Assembly (NCBI GenBank): GCA_963922205.1 | Contig: CAWUHX010000078.1 | Location: 992,001-1,056,000, forward strand | DNA from: Romanomermis culicivorax | Lineage: Eukaryota; Nematoda; Enoplea; Mermithida; Mermithidae | DNA length: 64,000 nt | Reading direction: 5' to 3' | Part shown: in pieces, positions 57,866-64,000 of the stretch | Position numbering within the stretch: position 1 is the stretch's first letter | Layout of the letters: the number at the start of each line of letters is the position of its first letter | Notes under the pieces: model-generated | Told to the model about the DNA's origin: nothing | Seen by the model: only the letters and a program-made list of their open reading frames with translations | Database searches by the model: none | Position numbers and translations under genes: made by a program

Positions 57866-58370
57866 TGTGTGAGTTTGTCAATTCTAATAACCTGTTTTTA
57901 TTATATTATCGACTCATGAAATCATGCTTGACGCCAAGTGCGGATTTAGGGGGGGGCGGGAGGCGCCCCCCCCAAACTTTTGAAATACGATTTTTTCTGT
58001 ATACCTATAGACAAATTTGAAAAATTTCTGAATTTTTTTTGGAAAAATACTCAATTTTGAGCACCGCCCCCTGAAAAAATTTATGGATCCGCCACTGCTT
58101 GACGCAGATACTTCCGAAAGGAATGAGACTCTCATCTGATTCTAATTAAATAAGCTCATTCCTAAATTATGCACTCGGTTAGTTGATGGAGAAGTAAATA
58201 TTCAGGAGTTAATTTGACAGTAACACTTTTAGGAGTCGAAATATTTGCTACTTTATTATATACAACTAATTTGAATGAACTTCAGCATATGTCAAAACAG
58301 TTTCCAAATCACATAAGTAGTGTCCAAGAGGTTTGAGCCGAAGCTGATTCAGATTTGATCCCCAGTCATT
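57866..58370. repeat. Unclassified repeat, paralogous to 14985-15408
   Basis: Collinear with 14985-15408 apart from a MITE inserted at 57935-58097. Confidence 0.6.
57935..58097. mobile_element. hAT MITE, CARTGSCGGATYYAGGGGG type (163 bp)
   Basis: Left end CAAGTGCGGATTTAGGGGGG and right end, inverted, CAGTGGCGGATCCATAAAT. A perfect 8-bp duplication CTTGACGC is at 57927-57934 and 58098-58105. The paralogous site near 15045 (CATGCTTGACGTTGATAC) is empty. Confidence 0.9.
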
Positions 58371-59166
58371 CACTAAGCAAAAGCAACGAAGAGAATAAGG
58401 ATATTGACGAGGTCGTTATTTGTGAAATCGACAATTTCTTATTTTTCACCGCAATTCGGTGATATCTGTTATGTGACCTTCTTCTCGGAAATTTTTCAAG
58501 AATTTCTCCCTTTCAGTCATAGGCACGCAAATATCAAAAAATTTCTATTAGCAGGGCTCTGGTTCCATTAGCACAGTGCTAAAAACCACGGTATCACCCT
58601 TCAAACAGTTTCTGACAGGATCATAAATTTGACGAGCACCATTGAATTATTGTTCAGAGAAGATATTCATTGCTGGTGTACACAAACATTCTTTGCCTAT
58701 CAACAATTTCGGCAGTCAAGTTTTATTTAGGTGGTAATCTTCAAGGTAATCATCTTCAAGATATATTTCGATTTCCTGTCAATTCTACAAATAAGTATAT
58801 ACATATGTTAACAAGCAGACCATACAAAAAATACTTTGAAAAAACGCTTTTTAGCTGGCGTTGGAATTATGATCTAGCTTTGATAATTGAGATGACTAAT
58901 TAAGGTTTTCAATGTTTCAACTATATTTGACATCGTTCCAGATTTTTCGAAAAATTTGTCTTTGTATACCTGGGATCAATAAAAGCAGTAATTATAAATT
59001 CTCTATTAAAATTGAAAATGTATTTTTAGATTATATAATATTGTTTTCATTTCCCAACTACTCTATTGTTTCGAAATTTCCAAAGTTGAGATTAATGTTC
59101 AACTGTAAAGCTCCAACAAATGAACAGATTCTTCTGTCTAAATTTCTGAGCATACGTTCAAAGGAT
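58371..59166. other. Spacer with small open frames of unknown meaning
   Basis: Two AT-rich + strand frames (58670-58903 and 58912-59150) have no recognised family and may be chance. Around 58560-58600 an ATTAGCAC word with GTGCTAAAAACCACGG looks like another hAT-like terminus with yet another subterminal word. Confidence 0.35.
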
Positions 59167-59249
59167 GAAAAAAATTTTTGTGCCATTGGCACGAATTTTT
59201 TTGGCCCTTTGTGCCAATTGCCACAAATGTCTGTGCACAAAAAACACTG
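59167..59249. repeat. Right end of a GTGCCAA-family hAT-like element
   Basis: Carries GTGCCATTGGCACG, GTGCCAATTGCCAC and the terminus GTGCACAAAAAACACTG. The matching left end was not identified. Confidence 0.6.
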
Positions 59250-59632
59250 CTGTGGAGTGCAAAAAAACCCGGCATAGAGTTGACCAATTAAGGGGGTTCT
59301 GACGTATATGGGTATAGGGTTCTACCAAGTTGGGGACCCTCTCAAATACCCCCAATTACAGGTGTGCCCCTAATTACATGTATGTTTTAGCAAAAAATAG
59401 TCACATCAAGCAGTGTTTTTGGTGCACGAACAACTGTGCCAATTGACACAAAGGGCCACAAAAATTTGTGCCAATGGCACAAAAAGACTTTTCACCCTAA
59501 AAACATACGGCTAAATTTTATAAGTCAGTTCCCGGCCTTCAGCCTAATTATTGTATACGAGGTGTTTGTTAATTTTGAGCATGGATTTCTGTGACTAGTG
59601 AGTAGACATTTATTTTTCTTTCAAAATTTTCG

Positions 59633-59835
59633 TTAGGCTTAGGCCTAGGGTACAGCAGCTGCGCCAGGGCGCAGCGCTGTTGAGGCTCTTCCAAATGAAG
59701 TTGTCAGTTACAATAGTATCAAGGGCCTTAAAGGAATATAGTGTTTATACTTTCTGGTGAAATTGTGTAGTGGTAAACGCATCAAGTCTATATAGGCTGG
59801 TGGACCAGGTTGGATTCTTGTAGGTAGGATTTTTC
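59633..59835 (+). repeat. tRNA-derived SINE-like module, copy 2
   Basis: Starts TTAGGCTTAGGCCTAGGGTA, has CAGCTGCGCC...GGCGCAGCGCTG, then a tRNA-like part: A-box-like GTGTAGTGGTAAACGC (59765-59780) and B-box-like CCAGGTTGGATTC (59805-59817). Collinear with copy 1 (47970-48185, opposite strand). Confidence 0.6.
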
Positions 59836-59910
59836 TGTAGTGACAACGGCTATGTGAGATGTGTGCAGATTTTATGCAAATGAGTTCCTGAATGCCATGA
59901 GCGCCTGAAT

Positions 59911-61001
59911 TTTGAAGAAAGAAATTTATTAAATGAGAATAAATGCAAGGGTACATACGAATAATACAGAAAAGCTCATGGATGTGAAAAAAGCACATGC
60001 AAATTGAACTTTAAAAAATGACTTAATTTAGACCGAAAACAGGGCATATTTTTCGAACAAATGATATCATTGGGTAAGGAATTCATACCTGTACTTGGGG
60101 GGGGGGGTTGGGGGACCCCCTCCAACTTGGCCAACCCTGTATCCAAAATCATTTAACCCCCCCCCCCCCAGTTTGGAAAAAATTAAAAAAATTTGCAAAA
60201 AAGTGTATGTTTTTTGGCCTTTTTTGGGAAAAATTTCGACTTTTTTCTACCCCCCCCAGCTGGTCGGAGGTCTTACAGGTATGAAGGAATTCCAAACATC
60301 AATATGTCGCAAGCAAAAATCATGTTTTAAAGCATTAGAGTTATATTTCGATTTATACAATTTAAATAAGTTGGACGCGCGATAATTGAACGGACTCAAG
60401 GTGAAAAATACATCAGGTGGAATAACTTTAAATTTCAAAATTAAGAACATGTAAGGTAAGTCAGTACACGACGTACATCTAAATGCAAGGTCATCAAGGC
60501 CAGATTTATCGAGGCGATCCTTATAGCTTAAACCTTTATAACCAAAAAGTCTTTTTGTGAACCTTTGTTGAACTTTTTCTACCAATTTAGTATCTCCAAC
60601 CAGACAAGGATTCCAGAGTGTTTAACCATATTCCAGAATAGGGAGAACATAGGATTTAAAAGCCCTAATTTTTAATTCATTGAAGTTAGAGTGAAAACAC
60701 TTTAAGATCAAATTTGCCACCCTAGATGCTTTTTAACCACATAATTACAGTGGGCAGTTGCAGACAATTTTTCATTGAACATAACACCAAGATCCTTCAT
60801 CTCTCAAACAGTAGGAATCAGAATATCATTTAAATAATACTCAACTTTGGGGTTATTACTCCCAGAATGCAGAACAGAGCATTTTTCCAGAGAAATAGAT
60901 AATTGCCATTTCAATGACTATTCATAAACTTTGACAAGATCACCTTGTAGTACTTCAGCATTTTCTGTGGCATTGAATATTTTCACATCATCAGCAAAAA
61001 A
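59911..61001 (-). pseudogene. Second LINE copy (CR1/Jockey-like), 5'-truncated, reverse strand, carrying a MITE
   Basis: The reverse complement of the LINE at 43865-45126 from just before the FADD motif (LLADDVKIFN-like start at about 61000) to the 3' tail AAATTTCTTTCTTCAAA at 59911. A CATACCTG MITE interrupts it at 60084-60283, between WNS and LPNDI. Other indels and stops break the frame, for example near 60620, 60735 and 60805. The 5' edge meets reversed element body at about 61002. Confidence 0.85.
60084..60283. mobile_element. CATACCTG MITE, copy D (200 bp)
   Basis: Starts CATACCTGTACTTGGGGG and ends GGTCTTACAGGTATG, with a perfect 8-bp duplication AAGGAATT (60076-60083 and 60284-60291). 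The duplicated bases match the uninterrupted LINE at 44953-44961 (GGAATTCC), confirming the insertion point. Confidence 0.9.
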
Positions 61002-61820
61002 ATTTTCGAACTGAACTGGATAGCTGGCATCTTGAGGAGTCCAAAAATGCCAGTTTGGACCATAATTTGGGAGGGAACCGACTTGTAAAAAAATTCCAAA
61101 CATACTGAAAGCCTTCAGGAAGTTGTATGCCAAAAATTTGATAAAAACATAACTAAAGATACTTTCACCGCAGTAATCCGCATAAAGATCGTGAATACCT
61201 TATTTTATCTAGTCACGTCAGTGAGGTAAAGGTAACAAAACTGATTGACAAAACAGTTTATTTATATGCTTCAGAAAGAAATCGAATGCTGCGAGAATTC
61301 AGATTATTTTTACAGAATTTTTCATTTTCCCTCAATTTTCGGCTGTGAATTTCTTCCTAACAACGATGTGAAGACTAAACCAAGAATGTATGTAAGTCGC
61401 GTTGCATAAGCTTTTGATTGGAAATTGTGCCAACAATTTCAATTTTTCTGTTCAAATCAAACACCAAAAATAAAAATTTTGGTTCCCAATCCCACTGAAT
61501 GAACAGAGGAAGTTAACAATTTATATTCATCAGTCATTGATGATCTCAAAGTCTGTTCAACGTAATACAAACATAATTGGAATGGAACAGTGTTTCTTTT
61601 GTGCCAAACATGGTTTTTGGCACAAAAAAAATTGAAATGGCACAAAAAATTTTGGGCGTTTGTGCCAATTGGCACAACTTTTTTGACTGGTCGAAGGCTG
61701 AATTTTCTACATTTTTAGTCATTTTGTGGGCTTAAAACGCAAAATTTTCTTGGCGCCGAGTCAATAAGTATAATATTAATTACTTTTATTTGTCTAGAAC
61801 CTGAGAGAATAGTATTTGAA

Positions 61821-62110
61821 ACTAAGCATTAGGGACGAAGTGTTAGCCCTCTTTTGATTGGCCGAAATTATTACCCCCTTGTTGATTGGTCAAAATTTTT
61901 GAGATGTCGAAAATGCATTATATGCGTTTTAAATGGTTTTAACTAACAACTTGATTTGGAAGAGCCTCAACTGCTGTACCCTAAGCCTAAACCTAAGGAA
62001 AATTTTAAAGGAAAAATTAATGAAAAATACATATTAGCCAAAAAACCGTCTAGGGGGCGGTAATTTGAGGAAAACAGAAGAGGGCCAACACTTCGTCCCT
62101 TATGCTTAGT
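61821..62110. mobile_element. MULE-like MITE with 9-bp duplication (290 bp)
   Basis: Terminal inverted repeats of about 38 bp begin ACTAAGCATTAGGGACGAAG on the left and, inverted, ACTAAGCATAAGGGACGAAG. A perfect 9-bp duplication GTATTTGAA is at 61812-61820 and 62111-62119. The related element near 41900 is uninterrupted there. A 9-bp duplication suggests Mutator-like or Merlin; the family is not proven. Its core (61936-62010) shares sequence with the SINE-like module, without the tRNA-like part. Confidence 0.78.
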
Positions 62111-62669
62111 GTATTTGAATAGTGTAGTTGTATGATCGCAACAATTTTTGAGATTGTCCATGACTTAAAAATGGATAGAAATGGTTAACTTAGACTGTTC
62201 ATTCAGTCTGACTGGAAACCAAAATTTTTATTTTTGGTGTTTGATTGGAACAGAAAAATTGACATAGTTGGCACAATTTTTCAACCAAAAGTTTACGCGA
62301 CGCGACTTTCGGCTTAGTTTTTTTAGGAGAAAGCAATTATGGACATTCTTAATTTATTTGCATCGGTGTTAGGAAGAAATTCGTGGCCGAAAACGGAAGA
62401 AAAACATGAAATGCCTGAAAAATTCTATATAAAAATATACTGAATTCTCGCAGCATCGGATTTCATTTCGAATGATATAAACTACTTTCTTCATCAGTTT
62501 TTCTTATCGCACTGTTGACATGCTTAGATAGGAAAAAGTTGGAACGATTTTTATGCAAATTAGTGCGACGAAAGTATCTTTAGTTATGTTTTTATCAAAC
62601 ATTTGACGTGAAACTTTTTAAAGGTTCTCAGTATGTTTTTAAGCTGGAAAAATCTTTTTGTGCCTTTGG

Positions 62670-63465
62670 TAGAGCTTCACACGACAAAAATTTTGTACCC
62701 GGGTACCCGTTTATTCATTACCTGGGTACCCGAATTAGCCCGGTATACCCGGGTACACGTTAAAATGAGTTGTAATGTTAATGTACATATATAATATTAG
62801 ACAGATACACTGTGAATTCGAGACATAAAACAAATGTTCATAAAATTTATTGATAAATCTATTTTTCAATCAATAATATTCACAAAAATGTATCGCTCGG
62901 AATCGATATCATCTTCTGGCGTCAATTGTATTTCGTCAACGATACTGCTATCGTCATCGTTTTCAGTATCAGACATGTATTGTAGATGCTTATCGTTTTT
63001 GAAACTTTCTTTCAAATTTTCATGAAGAAAATTTTCGTTTTTTTTCGTGAAGAAAATTTTCGTTTTTTCTTTTCAAATTTTCGTGAAAAGCAGTAGAAGA
63101 TGGCAGAGTGAATTGTGGTGACTAATAAGGTGGGCTGTGTGTTGAATGGTAAAAGTCGAATAGAATGATGCATTACACACACTTTGTAGTCCCTACTACA
63201 TAATATTTTTCAACACTTGTGTTGAAACACTGGTTGTATTGTTGTATACAATAGGCTGCATAGGTAGGTATACACATCATCGACGCACCTACGCTGCAAA
63301 ATACTACACATCACATAACGATAGTTCAATATTATTGACGAGACAAAGCAAAATTTGCATACCTCTACTCTCAAGTCTACATATTATACGTGATACAAAA
63401 CGGGTACCCGAATTACCCGGGTACAAAATGAAAACCATTACCCGGGTACCCGATGTGAAGCTCTA
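62670..63465. mobile_element. hAT MITE, TAGAGCTTCACA family (796 bp)
   Basis: Left end TAGAGCTTCACAC and right end GTGAAGCTCTA, followed inward by ACCCGGGTACCCG words at both sides. The flanks GCCTTTGG (62662-62669) and GCCCTTGG (63466-63473) are an 8-bp duplication with one mismatch. The - strand around 62850-62960 reads VDEIQLTPEDDIDSERYIF, possibly a transposase C-terminal scrap. A left-end fragment of the same family is at 34026. Confidence 0.85.
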
Positions 63466-63703
63466 GCCCTTGGCACGAATTTTTTGACCCTTTGTGCCAA
63501 TTGACACAAATGTTCGTGCTAAAAAAACGCTGGAATTTAATTCACTCGCATTCGAGACAAACAAAAGTAGTCAGTATTATCTTCACTCGGCGCCAAGCGT
63601 CGAGAAAATTTTGCGTTTTCGGCCCGTAAAACGTCAAAAAAAGGCAAAAAATTGTGCCATTCCAAATTTCTTTGTACCCACAACCGTGCTTTCGCACAAA
63701 AAT

Positions 63704-64000
63704 CACCGTTTTTTTTCTCGAAGATTTTTTCCACATGAGAACCGGACCCAAAATTTTTTTCCTCATTTTCCAAAAATTTTCCTCGTTTTTAAAAACGCTT
63801 ATAATGTGGCTTGTGGCTACGGATGCTTTTTATGCATTTTCGGAGCATACCCAAGCATTTTGTTGTATTTGGAGTCAGAAACCTGCAAAAATGAGGAAAA
63901 AATTGAGAAAATTCTGGTTATGTTAGTTTAAAATGAGCTCATGAAGAATATATTGGTGTTCTACAGGAGCAGGTGAAGCATGTTAACGATAGAGTTCTCA
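63704..64000. mobile_element. CCTCAAAT-family hAT-like element, reversed, cut by the window end
   Basis: Starts CACCGTTTTTTTTCTCGAAG and follows the reverse complement of 49196 down to about 48890 (TTTTCCACATGAGAACCGG, GGCTACGGATG, GCATACCCAAGCATTTTG). Confidence 0.75.

Larger units (their letters stand above)
61588..63532. mobile_element. hAT-like element, GTGCCAA word family (Y4)
   Basis: Starts CAGTGTTTCTTTTGTGCC and ends CGTGCTAAAAAAACGCTG, flanked by GAATGGAA (61580-61587) and GAATTTAA (63533-63540), an 8-bp duplication with two mismatches. It sits inside the reversed GTGCCAA element and carries MITEs at 61821-62110 and 62670-63465. Confidence 0.75.
59411..64000. mobile_element. GTGCCAA-family hAT-like element in reverse orientation, interrupted, runs to the window edge
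   Basis: Begins CAGTGTTTTTGGTGCACG, the reverse complement of the right end of this family. It continues with reversed body sequence after the LINE (61002-61587, for example AACTAAAGATACTTTCACCG) and again at 63533-63703, with a hairpin CTCGGCGCCAAGCGTCGAG at about 63587. Insertions: SINE-like module (59633-59835), LINE (59911-61001), another GTGCCAA element (61588-63532) and a CCTCAAAT element (from 63704). Its far end is outside the window. Confidence 0.65.

Noticed and set aside
8965-63465. GGATCCGG and ACCCGGGTACC word clusters considered as regulatory sites or CRISPR-like repeats
   Set aside because: They are subterminal repeats of hAT MITEs with clear ends and 8-bp duplications; spacing is irregular and there are no uniform spacers.

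Overview
This is a eukaryotic, AT-rich animal window: spliced genes with GT-AG introns, metazoan-specific proteins, and dense DNA transposons with CR1/Jockey-like LINE fragments. An invertebrate, probably an arthropod, fits best; the sequence alone does not name the species. About a tenth of the window is recognisable exon. Most of the rest is transposon-derived, much of it insertions inside insertions.

Host genes, left to right. (1) Rtf1, a Paf1-complex subunit: twelve exons on the + strand (1497-10877), complete at the C-terminus, with the N-terminus upstream of the window. (2) A JMY/WHAMM-family actin nucleation-promoting factor on the + strand (12844-25437), with a conserved N-terminus, coiled coil, polyproline tract, one WH2 motif and an acidic tail. 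(3) A PPP1R21-like coiled-coil gene on the - strand (39228 down to 29961). Its eleven exons join in phase to about 427 aa and lack the central half of the vertebrate protein. (4) A complete two-exon gene for a 91-aa single-span membrane protein on the - strand (54529 down to 53788), possibly COX6C-like. A short open region at 51.99-52.41 kb may be a broken or mis-framed gene piece. Apart from chromatin/transcription (Rtf1), the three recognised proteins concern actin and membranes, endosomal traffic, and possibly mitochondria. Nothing suggests that they work as a unit.

Mobile DNA. Many insertions can be delimited exactly because their target-site duplications (TSDs) survive. Most are non-autonomous hAT-like elements (8-bp TSD, ends like CAGTGTTTTTTT). 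They come in variants that keep one scaffold but carry different short subterminal words (CTGCAC, CCGCAC, GCGCTAAT, GTTGCA, GTGCCAA, CCTCAAAT, CCACAAATG). Many also carry a GC-rich hairpin, CCGGCGC-NNN-GCGCCGG. Others are three hAT MITE families, a 190-250 bp CATACCTG MITE (four copies with 8-bp TSDs), a Merlin remnant with an ISXO2-type transposase tail, a second Merlin-like element, a PIF/Harbinger-like element, mariner-like and MULE-like MITEs, a tRNA-derived SINE-like module, three foldback or long inverted-repeat elements, and two 5'-truncated LINE copies.

From 41.7 to 64 kb the window is a nest of these elements. For example, a GTGCCAA element holds a CCACAAATG element, which holds a CCTCAAAT element, which holds a Merlin-like element, which holds a SINE-like module. 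The order of insertion can be read from intact duplications.
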